Shown here: piece after piece, positions 33,746 through 44,639 of the stretch
Position numbering within the stretch: position 1 is the first letter of the stretch
Layout of the letters: every line of letters starts with the position of its first letter
Assembly: GCA_035771165.1 (NCBI GenBank)
Contig: JAWNZC010000470.1
Coordinates: 310,001-374,000 of the forward strand
Length of the DNA stretch: 64,000 nt
Direction: 5' to 3'
Source: Paragorgia papillata
Lineage: Eukaryota > Cnidaria > Anthozoa > Scleralcyonacea > Coralliidae
Notes under the pieces: model-generated
The model's input: the letters and a program-made list of their open reading frames with translations, nothing else
What the model was told of the DNA's origin: nothing
Database searches by the model: none
Position numbers and translations under genes: made by a program

Positions 33746-34439
33746 ATGAGCAATATATTTATTCTGTGCACTCTCACAATACCTCCCGCGGTTGGTCAGC
33801 ATTTTGAAACACCAGCTGAGTATCCCAATAGCTCCCGCGTTGGCCAGCATTTTGAAACACCAACTAAGTACAATTTCTACAATTTTTAAACGTGCAATTA
33901 TAAATTTGCAGAACGTTAAATTTTTCCATCCAATGGAATATGAATAAGAATTGTCAATAATTTCCAGTTCACGTGTTCTTGTATTATTACCATACGTTTT
34001 AAACCGACTGGTTTTCGGAAAAATAACATTTTATATAAGCAACTTGTATCCTATATTCTAATGTTTAAAGATAAAACTATTTATTGTTATTCTAACATCG
34101 CACTGCTGAACCCTTTTCTAGATTTTAGTTTTAGGCAAGGGGATAAAGAATGAATTAAGTTGTAAGCACAGTCATGTAAAAATATGTAAATACATAATTT
34201 GAAAGTAATCTTACCGACTTTTTATCGTGTCACGAGTGTTTCTTAGTTACTCTGGGAATTAGTGAAATGTATTATATATCACGTATATATTATAATAACA
34301 TGTATTTATACCGCGCAAATTCAACTTTAAGGTTTTCAAATGCGCCTTACAATAATTTTTGACATGGCCGAGTAATTTTTGACATGGCCGAGTCGAAGGC
34401 ATATTAAAGGCGCTCAGGGCAGCCGCCATACGACACGTA

Positions 34440-34680
34440 TCGGCCCACGAATTACAGCTAAGCCCTAGGTGTTGATTTTACGGAGGGAGGAAAACCGGAG
34501 AACCCGTCGAAAAACCCTCGGAGCGCAGGAGAGACCAACTAAACTCTACTCACAAGCTCGAGAACGGGACTGTTCCCAGACGGTCACCCATCCAAGTACT
34601 AACCCCGTCTAACTGGGCTTAACTATTGGTGAGAGGCAGCGCCCTAACAGCACACGCCATCCGTGCTCCCATATTATCAT
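34440..34680 (-). mobile_element. 5S-rRNA-related SINE, copy 2
   Basis: On the minus strand, 34566-34622 reads AAGCCCAGTTAGACGGGGTT then AGTACTTGGATGGGTGACCG and TCTGGGAACAGTCCC, the 3' half of a 5S-like sequence. The flanking body (GGTTCTCCGGTTTTCCTCC) is shared with the copy at 24986-25290. This copy has the more canonical ACTTGGATGGGTGACC. Confidence 0.55.
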
Positions 34681-34877
34681 TGTGCCCCAAATAATATATT
34701 GGACCAAGACGACCCGCGGACATGGAAGTCCATCTGCCCGAAGTGTAATGTTGCTCGCGGTCTTCAGTGTTCATATATCTTGCTGCTTTTAGGATCTTTA
34801 GAACTCTCACAACTTTTAAAACTCTTAACCAAAAGATCCACAGTAATTGGCGAAAGCCGTTGTGGTATCCCAGCCTA

Positions 34878-34940
34878 TTTGTATGTATGTATGTATGTAT
34901 GTATGTATGTATTTATGTATGTATGTATGTATTTATGTAC
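34878..34940. repeat. GTAT microsatellite
   Basis: (GTAT)n with a few GTATTTAT interruptions. Confidence 0.9.
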
Positions 34941-35393
34941 TTATTGTTTTTGTGTATGTACTTGTTAAAAATTGTTTGTTTTTATTTCGTAGTTTTTTAT
35001 GTAATATACACGAGAAGCCGTTTATTATCTGATTTGAAAACACCGAGAAGTGTGTTGAAAAACAAGCTAGGCGATAGCCGAGTTTTTTAACTCGCTTCGA
35101 GGTGTTTTTAAATCGGATAATAAACGGCTTTCGAGTGTATGGTATAGCTTCTCAAACAAATCTGTATTTAAAGAGAAATTTGAGGTAAAACTGATTCCAT
35201 TATGTTTTCCTCAAGAATTATGAACGAGTTTGAGAACGCTATTTATTGTTGTCCATGCATGATCTATTAGACTGACAGCGCCCCTGAATAAACGTCGCAT
35301 GTCTAGACTGATTAAACCGCTGGCTAAAAATACGCAGTTTACGTCATTGTGTTGTAGCTGCACGGGTCATTAAACGCTGTAGATACATATGTC

Positions 35394-35489
35394 GTAGCCT
35401 GCGTGCAGACTCCACCTGAATTTAATAATTAAATATATAGATATTTGATATTTAATTATTAAATTCAGGTGGAGTCTGCACGCAGGCTA
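35394..35489. repeat. Perfect-arm palindrome
   Basis: TAGCCTGCGTGCAGACTCCA + CCTGAATTTAATAATTAAAT is followed after about 12 bp by its exact complement. The arms are about 42 bp with no mismatch I can see, suggesting a young foldback or recent rearrangement. Confidence 0.75.
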
Positions 35490-36404
35490 CATATGTCGCG
35501 TTACTGCCGAAACGGGAAGAACGAACGTTACTGCCAGGGAAGCCGCTGGTGGGAGCCGTTTTCTCTCCACTTCCGCCCTGCTTCTCCCCAGCGGCTATCC
35601 CTCTTAGCACCGTAGCTACTCTGCGGAGGAGCGAGGCCTTGTGAGAATGCAAGTTACGATGGAATACGCACTTTGATATCCGCCAATAGTAGCTTAGGTC
35701 GCGTGAGAAATCGTTTCCGAATTGAAAACTTACTTGCTGATCGCTCAAGTTTAGGTTTAGGGTTAAAGTTTGGATTAGGGATTTAACGTGTTTAACAAAT
35801 TTATCACAATCTAATAATATAGCCCTATGTACATCATATTCCATAGTAACTTGGGGTAACCCCTGTAAATCACATGTGGAAAAAAAGTACAAACAAAATC
35901 ATGTTATAAGAATAATGTTTTTCGCTATATCATTTGGAAAAATAGGTACGCATTGCGTACATGCGGTACTGGTATTTATTTGGCTTACAAATAATGATTG
36001 AACAATGTAAATTGTTCACTAAAACATACTGAAAGTGCTTGATAATCTGGTGAAATATCAGCATATATTCTCACGTATCACCTAGAATTGACAATAATTT
36101 TTAAATGCCCTTAATAACTTAACAATAATGCTTAATTCTAGCCCTTACTCAAACTCCAACCCAAGCCCCAACCATAATCTTAACCGTAATCCCAAAATGA
36201 CAATTTTAGATAAATTGGGAAAAACAAGAAACGCGGTCGGTTTATATCGTATCGGTTTATACGTAGGGTGTATGGTTTAGAAACCAGTCACTGATTCGCA
36301 AAAATTCATAAAATCGTACGTTTAAACTTTTTATCGACAGACCAGTAGACCACTGTCAGCTATCAACTCGTCGTTGAAAGCAAAACTAGACTTCCAATCT
36401 CCCA

Positions 36405-36482
36405 TTGGTTATTCTGGTACAACCTTCGGACATACCAGGTATGTCCGAAGGTTTTATGAACGTGTACCAGAATAACCAATGG
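36405..36482. repeat. Compact hairpin
   Basis: ATTGGTTATTCTGGTAC...TTCGGACATACC faces GGTATGTCCGAA...GTACCAGAATAACCAAT with almost no loop. The arms are about 34 bp with a small internal asymmetry. Confidence 0.65.
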
Positions 36483-37056
36483 AAGAAGACTTCTGAAGTA
36501 TGCCTATTAGCGTTTCTGTTGAGGCAACCAGTATCCGAAAAAATGCTGAAAGAACAAACAATGGGAAACAAATGACCTATTTCACATTAATTGACCTTTG
36601 GCAAGAGCTTCCTAGTCACTTCAAAGAATTAAATGTCCTTTTTTCCTTCTCAAAAAAAGGTAAACATTATTTACAAGAACAGTATTTGAAATAATTAGCA
36701 ACTTATCTATAGTTTTTACTTTATACTGTTAATTATTTGTCTCCTAACGGCTGTTAGTTAAATTAATTCTTCTCGATTTCCTTCTGATCTCATGAATGTG
36801 TTTCAAACAAAATAAGGCTTGTGGCTAACTTGAAAACCTTACGGCTAACTTAGCCACGAGGCTCTAACGTTCAAAACGTAAATTTGTCTACCTTTATTTT
36901 GTAAATATATTTCTACTGCTTTATATTCATTATGTATATTGAAAAAGAAGATATGCCAATGTAAAAAGTCGAAACTTTGCTTTATATATGGTTGACAACA
37001 ACTCTGGAAACTTTTAGCAATTATAGACCTGGGCCTGATTCCATAAAAACTACGCT

Positions 37057-37258
37057 CATAGGCGTACCTGACCAGTTTCGTTTGGGGGGGGGGGGACATT
37101 TTTGTCGACTGTCGATTATTAGATCGTATTCAACATACGATCATGAATATTTAACAGCCGATATTACCCGAATTTACCCAAAAATTCTTTCAAAAAGTGC
37201 CCGAAATTTCCATTTTTAAACCCCCCCCCCCCCCCCCCCCCCGCCTGGTACGCCTATG
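37057..37258. mobile_element. hAT-like MITE with perfect 8-bp target duplication
   Basis: The termini CATAGGCGTACC and GGTACGCCTATG are perfect inverted repeats. ACTACGCT flanks both sides exactly (37049-37056 and 37259-37266). The interior has a G run near the left end and a C run of about 20 near the right end. It is 202 bp long with no coding sequence. This is the cleanest insertion footprint in the window. Confidence 0.8.
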
Positions 37259-37284
37259 ACTACGCTGCGAGCTGGTTTTTGCGT

Positions 37285-37493
37285 AGCCTGGTACCCTGGC
37301 CCAATTTCAAAAGAAATATGGGTCAGGTAACCACTAATCTCATTCTCGCGTCATCAGGGCTAAATCCACTTATGACGATTGCAATTTTACTCATAGCCAC
37401 TAAAAACGCGCTAAATTTCAACCAATAGGAAAGCAGAAGTCTTTAGTGGTTACCTGGCCTATATTCTTTGATTGGGCCAGGGTACCAGGCTAG
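37285..37493. mobile_element. MITE with TAGCCTGGTACC inverted ends, copy 1
   Basis: TAGCCTGGTACCCTGGCCCA at the left and TGGGCCAGGGTACCAGGCTA at the right are perfect inverted repeats. A shorter, diverged copy is at 56319-56437, with the same GTCTTTAGTGGTTACCTGGC segment. Confidence 0.7.
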
Positions 37494-37564
37494 TTTTTGC
37501 AATGACTGGAAAAGAGCCTTTACGCCACCAAGCTCATGGCAACGCCCTGTTCATCTTTAGGAGC

Positions 37565-38075
37565 TGTCCAGTCCGTTCTGTGCATGATCCGCCATCTTTG
37601 CAAACTTGACATTCGTACATAACTACATGAAGTACCCAACTCAGTGTAAATCAATCACAGAATTGAATAAAGATCTAACAGAAGTCTGGCGCATGTTGCC
37701 TCGCGCACGTCGCCATCACTTGTGACGTCATTTTACGCCATCCTGGTAAGTTCCACTGGCAAATTTGACCGTCAAAAGTGCCGATGGAACTTACCATGGC
37801 GTAATGCTCATTGAGAAAAAAGGGACAGGTACGTTTTCACACGAGTCGAACTTCTGGTTGTTCTTTATTCTGTGACTCAATGTAAGTTGAAAGGTGTTTA
37901 CCGCATTTCAACTTACATTGAGTTCACTGGAGCAACATGGCAGAAAATTATCTGCTATCAGGCTTCTGAAAAGGTTTTGTTTTGGGTGCAAGTATAAATG
38001 AAGAGGAAGAGAAAAAAGCTTACAATCTTGAATGAAGTATCAGTATATTTTTTTGTAAATAAAAATGTCCTTTAA
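37565..38075. mobile_element. MITE related to 17645-17967
   Basis: It shares CAGTCCGTTCTGTGCATG, ATGTAAGTTGAAAGG palindromes and GCAACATGGCAGAAAATTAT with the element in gene A intron 1, in the other orientation. A nested palindrome at about 37735-37815 (ACGCCATCCTGGTAAGTTCC facing GGAACTTACCATGGCGTAA) also occurs near 19678-19760. Confidence 0.45.
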
Positions 38076-40115
38076 GCTTCTCGTGCATACCACCGAAGTG
38101 GTGCAGACTGAAGTGTATAGTAGTTCTGAGAGCTTTTTCCCGTTATTTTTATAATTATAAGGTCTTTGTTCAAACATGACTGCGTATGAAGAGGATAAAC
38201 GATCTAAACAATGAACTTGTCTCGCAATATCATGTATTTATCCGGGTATAGTCCTGAGTTGACGCCGTCTTGAACTTGAGTGTGTCTGTGTGTGAGCTGC
38301 CAAGTTCACATTTGAGTGTGTGCGTGTGTCAAGTTCAAGTGTGGTTATAAATAGTGTAGTCAGGCACGAAATGTCGGATGGTAACAAGTAACACGAAACA
38401 TTTTTTTGATTGATTGCTAGTGTGGTTTCAGGTTTTCTGCCACAAGTCACTGCAAGTTTGCAATGTAATAATTCAATGCATGCATATATATCATGAATAT
38501 TTTGAGACTCAACATGAAAACTTTTCGTGTCTCGCACGACTTTCTTCGATTGTCTCAGGATGCTTTTTATAATCACTCTAGCTCTATACACTATACAGTC
38601 TCTGCTTTTTGAAACTGATGGTTAAATGTTAATTGTGGTATGTACTATGTCTGAAGAACCTTTTCAACTTAGTCTTACTGATGCGTAGTCTAGTCCTCCA
38701 AGAAAGCTGTGGAATGCTCAATATGCATATCTCTGATGTAAAATCTGTAGCAAGCATGCTGATAGCATTGTTGAATTGTTGAACACTGTTCTTTATTATT
38801 TATTAAGTAACCTGTACGGAAACGGTTTCCGTGATCAAACATCTACAAATAACTGGACTGTCGGCGGGCCACTGAACTATACAATATACTGTAGAGACTG
38901 CTAGTCTGCGTAGCGGGCTTCAGGAGGGGAGAAGGAAATATAGACAGGAAAGTGGAAGGAGGACCGAGACTTCACATCAAATGGAGACCTTAGTCCTAGG
39001 CGACTTGCTCCACATTTATTAGAGATCATGCTGCAACGAAATGCCGGTCTGAATTATGGTCTATATATCGTGATAGTCTTCGAGCTTTTGAGTTTTGTGT
39101 CGCGGACGCAGAATAATATTTTGGGCCCGTTGTTTGAGATTTTCCTAATTGAGCTATTTAAATATTGACGTATAGCCGGTCAGTCTTGAGGGAATCTTTG
39201 AATGAAGACTTGTGGCTTGCACAATCTTGCTCAAACGAAACCATCTAGTGGTGGTTGACTATCAGGATTCTCCTTATAACAAATGGTAACCGTAAATTTA
39301 CCTTATCCAGCTCCGCTCGGCTGCATGATCACCATCTGGATGCAGTGCCACCGGCAAGGGGGGTAAGGGGGCGAGAGCGGGGTAGCCGCTTCTCCAATGT
39401 TTTCCAAAGTGGTTCCCAGATTCGTCCAAATCCGATGAAGAATTGCGGGGTGTCTAACTGTAAAACGTGCAAAAATGCAAAATCGTGACACCCAAAAAGG
39501 AAAAAAAATATTAAAAAATATAGAAACCGAGCCGAAACTAGCTAGAGAAAAATATGTCAAACTACTTGGGTTTTTTTGTCTTAGTTTTTGGAGTTTCACT
39601 GATTTTAGACTCGCATGCACCAAGATCAACGTAGGGTTCTTCCCGTAATTACTTGTTGAGAAAACCTTTTTACCTCGTCGTAAATATAGAAGGAAAGTTC
39701 AGTGTCTAAAGGGTTCGGCAACTTATTGGTTTCAACCGATATAACAAACTATTTTTGATATTTTGGTCCTAATGTTTGGAATGCTATTTCTGAATCAATA
39801 AAGGTGTGTAACTGAAAGCACAATTTCTAATCATTTAATTGGCAGATTATTGATCACGTGGTATCGAATTGAATGTCCATGCATTGCATAGGCTACGTTA
39901 TTAATTTGCTGTGCATTTTTGTCCCATTCACCGTACAAAAATTTCGTTCCATTAATCATTATGGCTCGGTTTGCATCAAATCCAGTAAAACCTTACTAAA
40001 ACCTTACAAAATGTTCTAAGTCTATTAAATATTATGATTTTAATGATACAATATACTAATTAGGTCTACTAGCTATGGAATTCTTTATCAGATACCCAGG
40101 CATGGTGACTGTGAA

Positions 40116-40381
40116 CTGCTGTTACACGATGCGATTTTTCATGAAACCTGTGCCGCCTGCGAGACAGGTTTCAAGACAGATTGCAACGTGTATAAACACC
40201 CCCTTATTTATGATGCACTTTTTGTGACGCCACGGTTTGTGAAACCTGCAGTCTCACATGGAAAGCGACACAAATTCATAAAACCAGGGGGGTGTTACAC
40301 GTCGCAATCTGTCTTGACACCCTTCTCGCAATAGCGTAGCGACACAAGTTTCACAAATCGTTGCATCGTGTAACAGCAGCT
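40116..40381. mobile_element. MITE with CTGCTGTTACACGATGC inverted ends
   Basis: The left CTGCTGTTACACGATGC and right GCATCGTGTAACAGCAG are perfect inverted repeats. A second inner pair (AGACAGATTGCAACGTGTA / ACACGTCGCAATCTGTCTT) also faces inward. Non-coding. Confidence 0.7.
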
Positions 40382-41246
40382 GTATATTTAACAGTTACTG
40401 ACCATGAGCTCGAGTCGTATTTTAGCGCTTCGCCGAGTTGGCTATTAGTTCGTATACGACGAGAGCGAATGGTATAACTGTTTTATTATATAGCCAAGCA
40501 CTGTACAAGAGACGAAATTACAGCGAAATATTTCAAACGACAAATTTACGGCATAGGCAACTAATACTTCCGCCATGCGTAATGATGCATTCACATAGAG
40601 TTTCTCGCTGAGCTGTTCGGCAAACAGCTTTGAAATGTTGCATAAATGTTGCTCGAGAGGCAACTAAAATGTGTTAAGCAGATCAACAAAAAAGATTAAA
40701 AGGTACCTTTATGAAGTCAAAAGGTGGGTCAGTTGTTTATATTAGCGACGTTGTTGTCGTGAAAAAGGTTTTGATTTCATGCAAAAATGAAACTGAAACA
40801 CCTTCGGCAGTGAAACTAAATTACTTAGTTGGTTGTTTTTGAAAAAGAACATGCTTTTTACTACTCCAAATGCTTATCTAAATAAAAAAAGTCTCTTTAC
40901 TGGTGATCTCCTACGAAATGTGTGTTGTAAGCTTGATTTTAACCGTGAGTTTCTTTGTTTGGCAACAAATTAATATCAACCCGCTAATTTAGTCGTGTTT
41001 TTGAAGAAAAAAGACGTAATTTTTAGGTGTATTTGTTAATGTATTTTAACACAATGTTGTTTTTTTATACATTGGTTTGAGGGTGTTGATGTTTTTCTGT
41101 ATAAAAATCCGTCAATTTCAACTCTTTTTGGCAGTTTAAAAAAACATGCCGCCATCTTGTTTTTCCTCTACTAGCAGGATATGAGCTGTAGCCTGGTAGT
41201 AGGGAACCAATCAGATTACGCAAAAGCTCATATCCGATAGCATGCT

Positions 41247-41440
41247 ATTTAACAAATAGATTCCATTTTGCCGTTGTCTGTTCAGTTATAGATGCACAGA
41301 TGACGTCACAACGTGGTAAGAACAAAAAAGTGGCCCACGAGACGCAGTCGAGTGGGTCACTGATGTTCTTACCACGTTGTGACGTCTTCTGTGCATCTAT
41401 AACTGAACAGACAACAAAAAAATGGAATCTATTTGTTTTA
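41247..41440. mobile_element. Foldback MITE, about 75-bp arms
   Basis: AACAAATAGATTCCATTTTG through GACGTCACAACGTGGTAAGA is mirrored by TCTTACCACGTTGTGACGTC through ATGGAATCTATTTGTT. The loop is about 40 bp, itself with GGCCCACGAGAC / GAGTGGGTC. It spawns mirror-image spurious ORFs on both strands. Confidence 0.75.
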
Positions 41441-42291
41441 TACAATAAAAATTTAAAAGGGTTTTGTCGAAACTCTTGCCGGATTTTGGGGCATGAAGAA
41501 GGAAAAAAGCAAGTCAGCTGACGTGATCTGACGTGACCATGTGTCTGTCCTCTAATAGATCATGGCCAACAACCAATGAAAACACGCATAGCAACCAGGG
41601 TATTGTATAAATAATAATACTTACTATACGACTAACACTGGTTAAACATTTTTTTGTAATTTTCCTCATAATACTTTGTTTGGAGATCGCAGAAAAATAA
41701 AAATAGAATATTTAACTAAGAAAAAGCGAAGTCAATAAATTTAGCTAAATACGACATTAATGTTTTATTGATCAATGCTGTATCAGGATTTAAAATAGAG
41801 ATTTATTTAATTTTTTTTGACCAGAGAGCAAGGTGATCAGAGTTGAATTAGATGAGGGTAGGGTGGGTGGAGTCGCTTAATTAAAACGTGTTCGTTTACG
41901 GATTTCTTGCAAGCTGAGTCTTCATTTATAATTTATAATTTAATTAAGGCATTCTCTATAGGGCATAATCATATAGTAAAGATTTTTGAAACTTAAAAAT
42001 ATCAGAAAATTAAAATTAATAAAATTAAAAAAAATGTTTTTACCAAAACACAATAGTTACACTTTTATATTTTTAAGAAATGATTTCAGCTTATAGTCTA
42101 TTATATTCTATATCACCTGAATTGTATATTTTCAAAATTTCAAAAATTTCAATCCTACTTTAGTGTCATTGACCGTTGTAATCCAACACTTATAGTTTAT
42201 CATTATCACATTGTCACTTTTTTTTATTTTCTCACCTTGTAAATATGAAGAACGTAGAATCGTAAATATTTTATTTTAATTGTTCACTGGT

Positions 42292-42310
42292 CTGATGATG
42301 GTCGCCGAAA
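42292..42310 (+). other. Short hammerhead-like core (weak)
   Basis: CTGATGA, a 2-bp GG-TCG-CC hairpin, then GAAA. The order matches the hammerhead core, but stem II is minimal and no flanking stems are visible. Confidence 0.2.
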
Positions 42311-42599
42311 TATTACTATTTTATTTTGTTGTCTTGTTTTTAATTATATCTTAGATTTTTTAAAGATGTTTATTTTTTTATTATGTTTTATATTATTTTT
42401 TGGTATGTATAAATGTACTACCTATTTTTAGCTCGCTTCGCATGGCGGGGTCTGTGAGGGGGTGCAGGGGTGCGGTCACGACGAAGAGGCTCTGTGTTTT
42501 TTCGAAAACTTGTTTGGCTTTGTATGTTATTAGTGTTTTCAGCTTGAAGTTGATAAAGTTTTTTCGTTTGTTTTTGCTGTACAAGCTGTCGTAAGTTAA

Positions 42600-42730
42600 A
42601 CTCAGAGAAAAACTCGATCTGCATGTGCTCCTAGCATGAGAGCGGGATCGCGACAACCACAACGGCTGCGAGGGAGACTAAGCAGGAGTCGAACCCACAA
42701 CCTTTCGAATGCCCGTACGTATGGCGTATA
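42600..42730 (-). mobile_element. tRNA-related SINE fragment
   Basis: The minus strand reads GCATTCGAAAGGTTGTGGGT + TCGACTCCTGC, resembling the anticodon and T arms of a tRNA with a good B box. The 5' half of a tRNA is not present. Probably a SINE relic. Confidence 0.35.
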
Positions 42731-44587
42731 TTAATTTGGCTTTGCCTTATTCAGGTTTTCCAGCGTCTGTCAGTGCCAGCATGGATAGTAAAACGACCTT
42801 TTACAATCCATGGTGTCAGTACGTGAGTGTCAGTGTCAGTGTGAGTACTAGTGTCAGTGTAATTATAAGTTTATATAACGATCCTTCACCTCAGTGTAAG
42901 TCAAAGTATTTCATAAACAACTGTTAACTTGTAAAACCGGATTTTATGCTAATCCTGACATATGATCTACCCGACTATGCCGGCCCATGCCACTGAGTCT
43001 GAGAGGAAAGATTAAGGTCATAAAACGTTCATTAATTAAACTTTCTTCTGGACTGTCTGAAATTAACATTAACGGGTCGTGTAAAAATTCTTTCCCTCTA
43101 AGTAGTCTATAGGATTAGTTGTTTTATATATGGTTGGAAAATTAAAATATGTCTTAACTGTTGCACTAAACTTGAACAGTGGTCTGCGCATGGTATTGTC
43201 ATTTTGAAATGTCCGCGCAACAACGCAGTAAACTATATTTTGTATTAAAGACTGATATTAAAAACTTTACACAAGAAAATTTTAAGAGAATTTCATTCAA
43301 CTTATGCGACCTCTGTCCTCACCGGTATTGTCGGTGAATCATCAACGCTGAAAGTGACAGTTTCTTATTAATAAACGCCTACTGGGAGTGGAGACAAATA
43401 ATCTTATTAAAGTTTTATAGCTTAATGTCAAAATACTGCCTAAGCCCTTTGTAGAGACAGACTTGATCCCAGCTGCTTGACAAAAGAATAGTGTTGCCAA
43501 ATGATCGAATATCTTCCTGTATATTAATCTTTCAATCTCATTCTTTTATTAAACTTGGTCGTCCACCACTGCACCGGTGACCAGACAAATAACATGGTTA
43601 TGGTTATGAAGCGTTTCTCTGAGTTTTGCAACTTGGACCGCGTATATCTTCTCGACTGACTTGGCTGACTGACTTTATATTACCACAGTTTTCAATCCTT
43701 GTGCAAATTCATCATACTCGTAATTAACCAGCATTTTACTCGAAAACAGAGTATTTTATAGTGTTTTGAGATGACTTGGTCTCATTGAACCACTGCATAA
43801 AAATATATGCTTATATGCAAGCGAGTGGCTGAGGTAATCTAGAATATTCTTAAACTTATTAATAATTCATGAATTATAAAACATGGAAATCAACTTTGTT
43901 GTGGACAGTTTCAAATCGCAGAAAGATTTTGCATTCTTCCCAAAATACATGTACAAGTCGTAGTAAGTAGATGTCTTATTATTAAACAACTATCCAACAA
44001 CTACACAAGACGCCAACAAGTATTCATTTGGAGACTCTTTAATGTGAATTATTAATGTCGTTTAGAACCAATAAATTTCACAACCTGCTGCCTCGTTTAA
44101 AATCTTTTATAATTTGAAAATTTCCAAGCAATACACTACATCATTATAACCCATTTTTGAGAAAAAGATTGGTTAATTTGGACAGAGACGCGCTGAATGA
44201 GCGAGCAACTGGAACTTCAGATTGCCTTGTCAATAACAATTTTTTTTTAGATTCTTTAATTGATGGTGTTAATAAAAGGCCATCTAGTCACAACAGTAAA
44301 TTAATGAAGATAAAATAACTTTGCATGACGCTGGGCTATTGTATTTGTACACTTGTTTGTTGCGAGGTTTGTTGCTTTGGATGTTTTCGTCGTACGTTTG
44401 TGTTGGGTGTTGTGTGACATGGGGGGAGGGGCTAGTGTGTGTTTTGGAACAATTTGAGCTCGTGTAATTAATGCGAGGAATGCATCATGTTGCGATCGCA
44501 TGTTGTGTCGTTTGACACGAAACGGCTGGGTGTCAACGATAGAAACAGAATTTCGTCAATTTGCGATGCAGTAAGAAGCAGTTTGTG

Positions 44588-44639
44588 ATGGATGCGTGTC
44601 GTCTCTTCATTTGCTCACTGGTAGTCTTCTATTTAACCG
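44588..44639 (+). CDS. Ror: Gene B exon 1: signal peptide
   Basis: ATG in a good context (G at -3, G at +4) opens MDACRLFICSLVVFYLT, a compact signal peptide with hydrophobic core LFICSLVVFYL. The donor ACCG|GTATGT leaves phase 1, which fits the phase-1 acceptor of the Ig exon at 50785. This would make intron 1 about 6.1 kb. Short first exons are easily miscalled, so the support is the signal peptide, the donor and the phase. Confidence 0.55.

Larger units (their letters stand above)
33746..44587. other. Intergenic region between genes A and B
   Basis: No exon with a recognisable domain on either strand. It begins with gene A's 3' UTR; no clear AATAAA lies in the first 600 bp, so the polyadenylation site is unknown. 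The rest is mostly repeats: 5S-like SINE (34440-34680), GTAT microsatellite, several hairpins and foldback MITEs (35394-35489, 36405-36482, 37285-37493, 37565-38075, 40116-40381, 41247-41440), and a hAT-like element (37057-37258). The segment at about 39470-39560 (ATCGTGACACCCAA, ACCGAGCCGAAACTAG) matches 9375-9475 in reverse. From about 41.6 to 42.4 kb and 42.9 to 44.3 kb the DNA is very AT-rich and I see nothing definite. Confidence 0.55.

Noticed and set aside
35452..35892. 146-codon minus-strand ORF
   Set aside because: It starts in a perfect palindrome and has low-complexity composition with no domain; likely repeat-derived.
39255..39488. 77-codon ORF ending in a CGVSNCKTCK cysteine cluster
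   Set aside because: The cysteine pattern vaguely recalls retroelement tails, but the rest is unrecognisable and part of the flank is a dispersed repeat; too weak to annotate.
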